Source: an uncultured Treponema sp. (GTDB lineage: Bacteria; Spirochaetota; Spirochaetia; Treponematales; Treponemataceae). Taken from it: a stretch of 64,000 nt of DNA. Positions 26,219 through 34,693 of this stretch are shown here, one piece after another. How positions within the stretch are numbered: the first letter of the stretch is position 1; each line of letters opens with the position of its first letter. The stretch lies in the NCBI GenBank assembly GCA_947165895.1, contig CAMVCB010000006.1:124001-188000 (forward strand), given 5' to 3'. The notes below the pieces were generated by a model. It saw only the letters and a program-made list of their open reading frames with translations, did no database searches and was not told the DNA's origin. A program made the position numbers and the translations under genes.

Positions 26219-27580
26219 TTATTGTCCTGCTTTAGAAAGCACGGCTTCAAGCTTCTGTTTTTCTACAAGTTCTACCGGGCGGTTTTCGGCAAAATGTTTT
26301 GCTGCCTGAGAGAAAGATGAACTGGTAAAAAGAAAAGCTTTGACGGCATTCATTGTTTTCAGAAGGTCAACTGCCTCGCGGACTGGTGCATCCTCGATTG
26401 GTTCCGGATTACGGAAGAAACGGATTAAAATTACCTGCTTACGCACGTTCATCCATGAATCATCACCCTTGTTTATGCCGGTAATCTGGCAGCCCCATTT
26501 TTTAAGGTCGCAGGAAAGCACCTGAAGATTAAGGCCTTTTTCGGCGGCGTTTTTGCAGATATCAGGAAATTCATCGTTTGAGCAGGTAAGGTAATCTTTT
26601 AGATAGTCATTTGCCTGTAAATCCTTGTATTCCTGAAGTTTTGAAGCAACATCACGGAAGTTTTTATTGCGCTTATAAATTTCTTCCCACTGTTTTATTG
26701 CATCATCGATTTTACGTGATTTTTCATAACAGAGTCCGAGAAAGTAGCGGGCAAAAAGTGTTTCCGGGTTTGAATTGTTTTTATCAAGTTCGATAGCCCT
26801 CTGAAAATCCAGGGCGGCATTATCGTAGCGGTTTGCAACCATAAAGCAGGAACCGTGTTCAATCAAAGCCTTCATGCGGACTTCAGGATCTCTCTGGGCT
26901 TTTTCAAATGCCTTGATGGCAGAGTTCAAATCCTTCTGGTCCTTAAGGATTTTTCCCAGGTAATAATATGACGAATAGGTTTCAGGACTTAATTTAACTG
27001 CAATGTCAATTTCCTTTTTTGCGGCTTCAAGCTGTTTTGTTCTGTAAAGCATAAGGCCGATTTCTGCATGGGCTTTTGCGTGCTTTTTATCAATCATGGC
27101 TGCCTTCTGCATAAAGCCCAGAGCAATGTCATAACGGTTCTGAAGTTCGTAAATGCGGCCTGCCTGGAAAAAGTTTTCTGCATTGTTTGGTTCCATTTTT
27201 GTAAGGAGAAGAAAGCTCTGCAGGGCTTCATTCTGCTGGTTCTGCTGCAAAAGAAGCTGGGCATATTCTTTTCGGAAGGGTACTTCTTCAATTCCTTCAC
27301 CAAAAAGTGCGTTATCATTAACTGTTTTATATTCTACAAGGGCAAGTTCATTGCGGCCTTCCTTAAGGTAGGCCTTACCCATATAAAAGTGAGCCTTGTA
27401 GTTTTTAGGTTCCTTGGCAATTATCTGCTTACAAAGCTTGATGGCTCCCTGTGTTTTTCCCTGTTTGATAAGGCGGGGAACATTATCAAGTTTGTGAGGA
27501 GCCATTACACTTCTTACAATCGTAAAGGTTAAAGCGCCAACTACAAGCAAGAGTATAACAATAAGAACAATCGCAACCAT
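26219..27580 (-). CDS. Membrane-anchored TPR protein with restriction-endonuclease-like C-terminal domain
   Basis: 453 residues: one N-terminal membrane segment (about 3-25), at least seven TPR repeats (about 35-335), then a C-terminal domain of about 100 residues. In that domain, KKWGCQITGIN, KQVILIRFFRNPEPI and AVKAFLFTSSSFSQAAKHFAENRPVEL follow the layout of Mrr-type restriction-endonuclease-fold domains. The catalytic D-ExK is degenerate, so nuclease activity is doubtful. Shared operon with the phosphoesterase. Confidence 0.6.
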   Translation of the reverse strand: MVAIVLIVILLLVVGALTFTIVRSVMAPHKLDNVPRLIKQGKTQGAIKLCKQIIAKEPKNYKAHFYMGKAYLKEGRNELALVEYKTVNDNALFGEGIEEVPFRKEYAQLLLQQNQQNEALQSFLLLTKMEPNNAENFFQAGRIYELQNRYDIALGFMQKAAMIDKKHAKAHAEIGLMLYRTKQLEAAKKEIDIAVKLSPETYSSYYYLGKILKDQKDLNSAIKAFEKAQRDPEVRMKALIEHGSCFMVANRYDNAALDFQRAIELDKNNSNPETLFARYFLGLCYEKSRKIDDAIKQWEEIYKRNKNFRDVASKLQEYKDLQANDYLKDYLTCSNDEFPDICKNAAEKGLNLQVLSCDLKKWGCQITGINKGDDSWMNVRKQVILIRFFRNPEPIEDAPVREAVDLLKTMNAVKAFLFTSSSFSQAAKHFAENRPVELVEKQKLEAVLSKAGQ

Positions 27581-27695
27581 ACCGGATATAAATCTCCAAA
27601 AATTAATGATAAAATTAAAAAAGTGTTAATAACAATTCGATAATAAATAAGAGTAATTTATTTAGGTTGAGATGTCAAATTGAAGGATGAAAGAA

Positions 27696-28706
27696 ATGAA
27701 AATTAAAAATATATTTTTGAAAATTTTCCTGCTTCTGCTTTTTTGTAATTTAAATTCTGTATATGCAATTTCGGAAGGAGGAATGCTTTTTACCCATAAT
27801 AAGGCCCGCGAGGCAATTCCTCTTCTGGAAGCTGAAATAGCAGGCGGAAATGCCAGCGGCGACACCTACAATTATCTGGGACTTTCTTACTTTCAGATCG
27901 GGGAATATAAAAAATCTATTGAAGCCTTTGATAATGCCTTGAAAAGTCCTTCAGTAAACAAGCTTACGATTATCTATAACAAGGGAAATTCCTATTACGC
28001 TTTGAAGGATTATTCGAATGCGGCAAAGTGTTTTACTTCCTGCATTGAAATTGACAGAACTTTTGCAAAGGCTTTTTTAAACCGGGCCAATTCTTATTTA
28101 CAGTTAAAACGCTATATTGAAGCGATATCTGACTACACAAATTTTTTGAAGCTTGATCCTAAAAATCCTCAGAGGGTAAAAATCATCAAATTAATCGGAC
28201 TTTTAAAGGAAGAACAGAAAAGACTTGATGCTGAGGCTGCGGCACAGAGGCAGCTTACCGAAGAATATTCTGATAATCCTGATTTTTATGATAACAGGGA
28301 CCTTGAAGAACTTTTTGAAGATGACGGGGATTTTTATAATCATAACGAGGATAAATCTGAACTTTATAAAGATGAATTTTCCGGTGCTGATAAAAAATCT
28401 GATAAATCTGAGGAAGGTCTTTCTGCCGCGCAGAAAAAAATGCTGAAAGAAGATAAGGTCATTCTGGATAAGGGGCAGAAGGAAGAGGAAGAACGCCAGA
28501 GACAGCTGAGGGAAGCTGAGCAACTGCAGGCGGAGCAGGAACGTGAGGAAGAAGAAAGAAAACGCGAGGAAAAGCGGCTTAAGGATCTTCGTGAAGCAGA
28601 AGAATTATTCAAAAAAATAGAAACGATTCAGACTCAGGAAATCAAAAAAGAGGTTGAAAAGAAAGAAGAAGCTAAAATTGAGCCTGAACCGATTTTTGTT
28701 GAATAA
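27696..28706 (+). CDS. Exported TPR protein with long charged C-terminal coiled coil
   Basis: 336 residues: signal peptide (about 1-24), three TPR repeats (about 35-165), an acidic linker and a Glu/Lys/Arg-rich helical tail from about 245 on. The ATG at 27696 is preferred to 27687 because GAAGGA then has normal spacing. The first repeat (LFTHNKAREAIPLLEAEI) and signal peptide resemble the envelope TPR proteins common in treponemes. Function unknown; it is convergent with mutL. Confidence 0.7.
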   Translation: MKIKNIFLKIFLLLLFCNLNSVYAISEGGMLFTHNKAREAIPLLEAEIAGGNASGDTYNYLGLSYFQIGEYKKSIEAFDNALKSPSVNKLTIIYNKGNSYYALKDYSNAAKCFTSCIEIDRTFAKAFLNRANSYLQLKRYIEAISDYTNFLKLDPKNPQRVKIIKLIGLLKEEQKRLDAEAAAQRQLTEEYSDNPDFYDNRDLEELFEDDGDFYNHNEDKSELYKDEFSGADKKSDKSEEGLSAAQKKMLKEDKVILDKGQKEEEERQRQLREAEQLQAEQEREEEERKREEKRLKDLREAEELFKKIETIQTQEIKKEVEKKEEAKIEPEPIFVE

Positions 28707-30587
28707 TTAAGTTCTCTTTACAAGGGCGAAAAGCTGCTCCCGGCTGATTGTCGTATATATAGGGCGGCCGTGAGGGCAGTGCGGGTCTTCAAGTTCGAAG
28801 GCTTTTTCGCAAAGCTCTGCGGCCGTCTGGTCATCAAGAACATAGCCGTCTTTTACGGCTGCCTTACAGGCTGTCATGGCAGCAATCGAGCGGATAATCT
28901 GGGCGGGTTCAACCTGCTTTACAAAAATCAAAGAACGCAAATCGTATTCTGTTCCTGTCCAGCGTTCAGGAATTGAAGTAATTTCCCATTCTCCTTCGCT
29001 GATTTTTTTTGTCTCAAAGCCGATTCTTGTAAGCTCGTCCTTGAGCTTTTCCAGCTGATTATCCTGACTCTTTGAGTCAGTTTTGATTTTATAGGGGATT
29101 AAAAGGGGCTGGCGTTTTCCCTGTGTATTCATAAGCCGGTCAAAAAGAATGCGTTCGTGAACGGCGTGCTGGTCAATAAAGTAAAGAACGTTTCCTTTTT
29201 CCGCAATCAAAAAAGTTCCAAGAGCTGAGCCTATGAAACGGATTTTCTGGACTGGTCGTGAAGCGGCTTGCTGACCCTGGTCCTGTGACAGCGCCTGACT
29301 GGCAAGCTCCTGTATATTTTTTTCGCTGTATGAAGTTCTGTAGTCAGGGGATGGCTGAGATACCTTAATTCCAAGAAAGCGGCTTCTGAAATCTGCTGAG
29401 GAAGAGGATGCAGAGTGGCTTGTGCCTGAGGAAGCTGAAAATCCTGAGGCCGGCTTATAATTTATGTGATTCTGATATACCCTTTCAGACTGGGGCTTCC
29501 ATTCAGACTCTGAAGCTGGCTCGGAAGTAAATGAAAACTCCCTTACCGCATCAGCAGGCTTATCTTCATGGAAGTTCTGCTGAGTGTAGTGTAAAAAGAA
29601 GTTTTTGAGGGTTGAACTCAGACCGTGGTGCAGGTCAGAAATATCATAAAAGCGGGCTTCTTTTTTTGCGGGGTGGATGTTAAAATCCACAAGGCTGGGG
29701 CAAACCTTTATAAAGGCTGCCGCAACAGGGTAGGTGCCGTTTGGAAAGTAACCCTGTCCGCCGTATTCAATTGCCTGAACCAGCGAATATTCCTGAATGC
29801 GGCGGCCGTTTACGTAAATAAAAATATCTTTTTTAGTGCTGCGGCTGACTGCCGGTTCCCCTATAACTACATTAAATTCCCAGTCAGGAACTTCGTCTGT
29901 AAAGTGTGAGGACTGATTTTTTACTTCATTAAAAAGGGCCGGGTCTTCTGAGTAGCCGTTTGCCATTACAAAACGCTCTTTCTGGCTCTGGCCGGCCGGT
30001 AAATCAAGCTTAATTTCTCCGTCAACAATAAAACGGAAGGAAATATCTGTCTGGCAGAGGGATTTTTCTATGAAGGTGTTTTTACACATGAGCCCTTCTG
30101 TGGCCGGACGTTTTAAGAACTGGCGGCGGGCAGGGAAGTTTTCAAAAAGACCTTCCGACTGAACGATTGTTCCCCCGTTATTTGCAGCGGCTTCAATTAT
30201 GTGGTCTTCGGTGATGCTGGCCCGCATTTTGTAGCCGCCCGAGATTATAGAAAGGCGTGAAACTGCCGCAATCGAAGCAAGGGCTTCACCGCGGAAGCCA
30301 AGGGTTTTCAGGTTCATTAAATCGGTTTCGGTCGCGATTTTGCTTGTTGCGTGGGGGCGGGCGCAGTTCTGTAAATCTTCCTTTGTCATTCCGCAGCCGT
30401 CATCTATAATGCGGATTTTTTCAATTCCACCGCCGGAAATTTCTACTGTGATGTTTTTTGCGCCTGAGTCTATTGCGTTATCCATTAATTCGCGGACAAT
30501 TGCATTCGGGCGGTCGATTACTTCGCCTGCCGCAATTTTTCTTGCAACTTCTGCGTTGAGCGCTCTTACAGGATTTTCTGCACTCAT
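28707..30587 (-). CDS. mutL: DNA mismatch repair protein MutL
   Basis: 626 residues. The N-terminal GHKL ATPase has ELMDNAIDSGA, DDGCGM and TLGFRGEALASI, with the MutL signature GFRGEAL. A variable Ser-rich linker spans about 330-420. The C-terminal endonuclease domain has DQHAVHERILFD where the family motif is DQHAxxExxxxE, so the last acidic residue is Asp. The start overlaps the xseB stop by 4 nt (minus strand), which suggests coupling. Confidence 0.95.
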   Translation of the reverse strand: MSAENPVRALNAEVARKIAAGEVIDRPNAIVRELMDNAIDSGAKNITVEISGGGIEKIRIIDDGCGMTKEDLQNCARPHATSKIATETDLMNLKTLGFRGEALASIAAVSRLSIISGGYKMRASITEDHIIEAAANNGGTIVQSEGLFENFPARRQFLKRPATEGLMCKNTFIEKSLCQTDISFRFIVDGEIKLDLPAGQSQKERFVMANGYSEDPALFNEVKNQSSHFTDEVPDWEFNVVIGEPAVSRSTKKDIFIYVNGRRIQEYSLVQAIEYGGQGYFPNGTYPVAAAFIKVCPSLVDFNIHPAKKEARFYDISDLHHGLSSTLKNFFLHYTQQNFHEDKPADAVREFSFTSEPASESEWKPQSERVYQNHINYKPASGFSASSGTSHSASSSSADFRSRFLGIKVSQPSPDYRTSYSEKNIQELASQALSQDQGQQAASRPVQKIRFIGSALGTFLIAEKGNVLYFIDQHAVHERILFDRLMNTQGKRQPLLIPYKIKTDSKSQDNQLEKLKDELTRIGFETKKISEGEWEITSIPERWTGTEYDLRSLIFVKQVEPAQIIRSIAAMTACKAAVKDGYVLDDQTAAELCEKAFELEDPHCPHGRPIYTTISREQLFALVKRT

Positions 30588-30865
30588 TGTCTTGTTCCTG
30601 CCTGTGGAGCGCCGGCTGTTCCGGTGATTTCGTCTGCCCCGTCAAAAAGTTCCATTTGTGGTGGATTTTCCTTTTCCATTGGAACCGGCTCGTTCATTAA
30701 AATCTGAATCTTACCTTCGATTTTATCAAGCTCCTTTTCCATTCCGGCTGCAAGTTTGATTCCTTCTTCAAAATCCTTAAGGGCATCTTCAAGACTGATG
30801 TCGCTTCTTTTTATATCGCCTGTGAGTTTTTCAAGCTTTGCAAGTTTTTCTTCAAAAGTATTCAT
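30584..30865 (-). CDS. xseB: Exodeoxyribonuclease VII small subunit
   Basis: 93 residues. FEEKLAKLEKLTGDI and SLEDALKDFEEGI are the characteristic XseB helices. It forms the ssDNA exonuclease with XseA. The C-terminal 30 residues are an extra acidic tail. It lies between xseA and mutL, overlapping mutL. Confidence 0.92.
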   Translation of the reverse strand: MNTFEEKLAKLEKLTGDIKRSDISLEDALKDFEEGIKLAAGMEKELDKIEGKIQILMNEPVPMEKENPPQMELFDGADEITGTAGAPQAGTRQ

Positions 30866-30878
30866 ATTTGTCTCCCTT

Positions 30879-32105
30879 TTATGAGATTTTAGTTACCATA
30901 GCAGAAAGTTTTCCTTCCGCCGGAGTAATTTCTATTTCCGAATTGACAGAAAGTTCTGACGCATTGCGCACAACCTTGCCTGTCGACTTATCTACTACCA
31001 TAGAATAGCCGCGGGCAAAAATTGTTTTTGGACTTGCGTTTTCAAGGATTGTTTTATGACGCTCAATTTCGCTTCTGTAATCGCGTATTTTATCATTTAT
31101 GTTCTGATTCAAGGCCTGTCTTGCATTTTCAAAGCGGTTTAAAAGTGGCTGCTGAATGGCTCTGAAGCGGATTTCAAGTGATTCAGGATTAAAGCCACGC
31201 AGTAAAAGTCTTGTGCGTTCAACCTTCTGCTGAATGCTTGTGTAAAAATAATCTTTATAAGTAGAAAGCTGCATTTTTAAGTCAGCCATGAGAGGTACTG
31301 CAAGTTCTGCTGCGGCAGACGGAGTGGCGGCTCGTTTATCGGCGGCATAATCGCACAAAGCCCAGTCGATTTCGTGGCCGACAGCGCTGATTGTAGGAAT
31401 TTCAGAAGCTGCTACCGCGCGCACAACGCTTTCTTCGCTGAAAGGCAAAAGATCTTCCAGAGAACCACCGCCACGGCCTACAATCAGAAGATCACAGAGC
31501 TTATAGAAATTTGCAATTTCAATCATTTTGCAGATTGTCGCTGCGGCTTCGGCTCCCTGAACAAGGGCCGGAAGAATAATTACGTTTATTGCAGGATTTC
31601 GTCTTTTTGTAATCTGTAAAATATCGCGGATTGCGGCTCCCGTAGGACTTGTGACAACACCAATTGTACGCGGAAAAAATGGAAGGGACTTTTTTCTTGC
31701 CTGATCAAAAAGACCTTCTGCGGCCAGTTTTTTCTTGCGTTCTTCAAGAAGCTGTAAAATATTGCCGCTTCCGGCCATTTCCATTTTATTTACGATAATC
31801 TGATAGGTTCCGCGGGGAGAATAGACTGAAATGCTTCCTGTTACGCGAACCTTGTCTCCGTCTTTCGGGCTGAAGGCGAGTTTGTAAGCAGCTCCACGGA
31901 ACATTACCGCGCTGATGGCGGATGTGGAATCCTTTAAGGTGAAATATATATGACCTGCCGCACTTGGCTTAAAGTTAGAAATTTCTCCTTCAAGGGTGAT
32001 GTTAAAAAATGTCTGCTGTAAGATTTCTGAAATTACGCCGTTCAGCTCTGTAACTGAAAATACGTGGTCTTTTTGTAATTCTGAGAGGGCGTAAGCGTTT
32101 TCCAT
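30879..32105 (-). CDS. xseA: Exodeoxyribonuclease VII large subunit
   Basis: 408 residues: N-terminal OB-fold (about 15-110, with GEISNFKPSAAGHIYFTLKD), the catalytic core (TSPTGAAIRDIL, RGGGSLEDLLPFSEE, ISAVGHEIDWALCD) and a C-terminal coiled coil and beta segment. Processes single-stranded DNA with XseB. First gene of xseA-xseB-mutL, divergent from the SPASM gene. Confidence 0.95.
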   Translation of the reverse strand: MENAYALSELQKDHVFSVTELNGVISEILQQTFFNITLEGEISNFKPSAAGHIYFTLKDSTSAISAVMFRGAAYKLAFSPKDGDKVRVTGSISVYSPRGTYQIIVNKMEMAGSGNILQLLEERKKKLAAEGLFDQARKKSLPFFPRTIGVVTSPTGAAIRDILQITKRRNPAINVIILPALVQGAEAAATICKMIEIANFYKLCDLLIVGRGGGSLEDLLPFSEESVVRAVAASEIPTISAVGHEIDWALCDYAADKRAATPSAAAELAVPLMADLKMQLSTYKDYFYTSIQQKVERTRLLLRGFNPESLEIRFRAIQQPLLNRFENARQALNQNINDKIRDYRSEIERHKTILENASPKTIFARGYSMVVDKSTGKVVRNASELSVNSEIEITPAEGKLSAMVTKIS

Positions 32106-32181
32106 AGAGTGAATTTAATCAATTTTATTAACTTTATCAATGAGATTCCGATTATTAAGTAGGGAAAAAGCGAAAGTATAT

Positions 32182-33762
32182 ATGAAAGCATTAACAGTTT
32201 TATTAGACGAAAAAAATAAATATCAGGATGAAAAAGTTTTTGGCGGGAAGAGCGCACTTGAACTTTGCAGGACCTTTTTTGAGGGGGCCGAATTTTTGCC
32301 AGCCGGCATTGAAAACGGGGGAGTAGACTGCCTGCCGGGTGCTGACATCGGCTCGGGAAGGGACTTGCTGGCAAAAATTTATCATCTTGCAAGGGAAAAA
32401 AATGCGGACTTTGTAATTTTTTCCTATGCCGATTTGCCTTTTATTAACGCGGATTTGACTTCGCGGCTTGTTCAGACTCATATTGAATATAAATGTGAAT
32501 ATACTTTTGCGGACGGTTTTCCTTACGGTTTTGCGCCGGAGCTGATTGATACCGGGGCGCTGGGAATTTTACTGGAGCTTTCTAAAACGACTCAGGCAGA
32601 GGAAGGTGATAAGCCTCTTTGCCGGGAAAGTCTTTATAATCTGATTAAGAGTGACATAAATTCTTTTGAGGTTGAAGCAGAGCTTTCTGATACTGACTGG
32701 AGGCTTTTCCGTTTTAAGTTCTGCTGCCAGAATAAGGATTCTTTTTTGCAGGCTAAGGGGCTTTTTGAGACTCTGGATGACGAGGAGAAAAAGGAGCTTT
32801 CAAGGCTTGATGTGGAAAAGGCGTCGGAGCTTGCTTCTGAAAAGTGCGGTGTTTTGAAGACCCTGCCTTCTTTTTACAACATTCAGATTGCCGGCGGGCG
32901 CGATACCAGGCCTTTGTATGAGGCGGACAGCATTTGTGACGCGGGCGGGCTTTTGAAAAAAGGGGAAATGAGTCTTGAAGACTTTTCTCTTTTATGCAGA
33001 AAGATTGCTGATTTTTCTGAAAATGCCGTGCTCAATTTTGGATTTGCAGGGGAGCCTTTGTGCAATAAAAATCTGATTTCTTTTATTGAAGAAGCCTTAA
33101 AATATGAAGGACTTTCGATTTTCTTTGAAACTTCAGGTCTTCTGCTTACAGATGAGCTTTGTGCTGCTTTGGTCCGGGCGGTAAGCGGTGCTTCTGATCG
33201 CACAAACGGCTATCAGAAGCTTATGATTGCGGTAAAGCTTGATGCTGTGACGGCGGAAACTTACGCAAAAATTAACGGATGCCAGATGGAAAACTTTAAT
33301 AAGACGCTTGCAGCCTGCGATGCACTTTGTCGTGCCCTTCCCGGAATGATTTATCCTCAGTTTACCCGAATGAACGAAAATGAAAGTCAGCTGGAAGCCT
33401 TTTTCCGCTACTGGAATGAAAAGTCAAATCCAAGCGGGGGAAAGTGCATAATTCAGAAATACAACGATTTTTCAGGCCTCCTTCCTCCCTGTAAGCCTGC
33501 CGACCTTTCGCCTGTGGAACGTAATGTATGCTGGCACCTGAGGCGGGATTTGAGCATTTTACTGGACGGCAGCGTCGTTCTCTGCCCGAATATGCTTTTC
33601 TGTAAGAAAGGCTCTGGGGAAAGTCAGATTTTGGGAAATGCTTTTAAAGACGATTTATGTCAGATCTGGAAAAAATCAGATTCGATGCTTTTGGAGCATA
33701 TTGATAAAAAATATTGTGATTGCTGCGGGAAATGCGATGAATACTATACCTTTAACTTTTAA
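32182..33762 (+). CDS. Spirochaete-type SPASM protein (nucleotidyltransferase-like + radical-SAM-like barrel + SPASM)
   Basis: About 526 residues. The N-terminal part (about 1-210) resembles a sugar nucleotidyltransferase, with FSYADLPFI as the metal-binding region. The middle (about 225-430) keeps radical SAM barrel elements (NFGFAGEPL, then FETSGLLL), but where the cluster CxxxCxxC should be there is GGRDTRPLYEADS. The C-terminus is a cysteine-rich SPASM domain (CWHLRRDLSILLDGSVVLCPN, then CDCCGKC). This matches the spirochaete-restricted spiro-SPASM family. Catalysis by radical SAM chemistry is therefore unlikely. Start ATG 32182; first gene of a four-gene cluster. Confidence 0.8.
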   Translation: MKALTVLLDEKNKYQDEKVFGGKSALELCRTFFEGAEFLPAGIENGGVDCLPGADIGSGRDLLAKIYHLAREKNADFVIFSYADLPFINADLTSRLVQTHIEYKCEYTFADGFPYGFAPELIDTGALGILLELSKTTQAEEGDKPLCRESLYNLIKSDINSFEVEAELSDTDWRLFRFKFCCQNKDSFLQAKGLFETLDDEEKKELSRLDVEKASELASEKCGVLKTLPSFYNIQIAGGRDTRPLYEADSICDAGGLLKKGEMSLEDFSLLCRKIADFSENAVLNFGFAGEPLCNKNLISFIEEALKYEGLSIFFETSGLLLTDELCAALVRAVSGASDRTNGYQKLMIAVKLDAVTAETYAKINGCQMENFNKTLAACDALCRALPGMIYPQFTRMNENESQLEAFFRYWNEKSNPSGGKCIIQKYNDFSGLLPPCKPADLSPVERNVCWHLRRDLSILLDGSVVLCPNMLFCKKGSGESQILGNAFKDDLCQIWKKSDSMLLEHIDKKYCDCCGKCDEYYTFNF

Positions 33763-34693
33763 TGAACATCAGATCAGCCGCACTGTAATCGGCGGCCGTG
33801 AAAATAACAGTGAAAATACCCTCAATATTTCTGTGATTCTTTTGAACGGAAGCGGCAGCCATTTTAAGGTAAATATTTTTGAAAATCTTTTGCAGTGCAA
33901 CTTCCGCTCTGTAGTTTCTGTAGAGCATGATGCCCAGAACCGTTCTATTGATGATATCGCAAAAAAATATCCGGTCGTAAAGTTCATCGTTCCTCTGGAA
34001 AAAGCCAGTGACGGCGAACTTATTAACCTTGCAATGAGCGAAGTTGATGCAGATTATGTTCTTGTTCTCCGCGATAATCTTTACATTCCGTCAGGAATCA
34101 TCCTGCCCAATCTTGCCGAGCGCCTGATAAAAGATGATTACTACTGCGTCGTTCCCCGCCTTTTAGATCAGAATAAAAACGGAATCCCGACCCAGTTTAT
34201 TCCGGCCGTAGAAAAAAAGCACTTTACAGTCGAAGAAATTGCTTCTGTTACGGACGGTACAAAAACAATTTTTCCTTTTGATTATATAGCCCTTTATAAC
34301 CGCAAAAAATTTATCCAGCTGGGCGGCTTTGATTATACGATTCAAAGTCCTTACTGGCAGAATCTTGATTTAGGCCTCCGTTCCTGGCTCTGGGGCGAAC
34401 AGACCCGCCTTACAACTATGCTTCATTTTTCCTATGTGGACCAGGTTCCCCTTGAAGAAAAAAACTTCAATCTGGATTATTTGCGCTATCACCTGAAAAA
34501 TGAAATGCCAAAGTTCAAAAATGACCGGGCATATCTGTCGTTTTTCTCTTTCTTTACCTTCAGAAATCATTCTTCCTGCGGTCTTCTGGAAGCCCGCCGC
34601 CAGCATCAGGATGCAAAAAAATGGGTAGAAAAAAACAGATATAAATTCAAGATGGATTTAACCAATTTTATTGAAAACTGGAGCAGCTTATGA
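33737..34693 (+). CDS. Family-2-like glycosyltransferase
   Basis: 318 residues. NISVILLNGSG at the N-terminus, YVLVLRDNLYI in the middle and FDYIALYNRKKFIQLGGFDYTIQSPYWQNLDLGLRSWLWG later fit a GT-A fold glycosyltransferase; the usual DxD is represented by an RDN segment. The ATG at 33737 overlaps the SPASM gene by 26 nt, and the stop overlaps the next start by 4 nt, so the cluster is tightly coupled. Acceptor unknown. Confidence 0.7.
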   Translation: MNTIPLTFNEHQISRTVIGGRENNSENTLNISVILLNGSGSHFKVNIFENLLQCNFRSVVSVEHDAQNRSIDDIAKKYPVVKFIVPLEKASDGELINLAMSEVDADYVLVLRDNLYIPSGIILPNLAERLIKDDYYCVVPRLLDQNKNGIPTQFIPAVEKKHFTVEEIASVTDGTKTIFPFDYIALYNRKKFIQLGGFDYTIQSPYWQNLDLGLRSWLWGEQTRLTTMLHFSYVDQVPLEEKNFNLDYLRYHLKNEMPKFKNDRAYLSFFSFFTFRNHSSCGLLEARRQHQDAKKWVEKNRYKFKMDLTNFIENWSSL

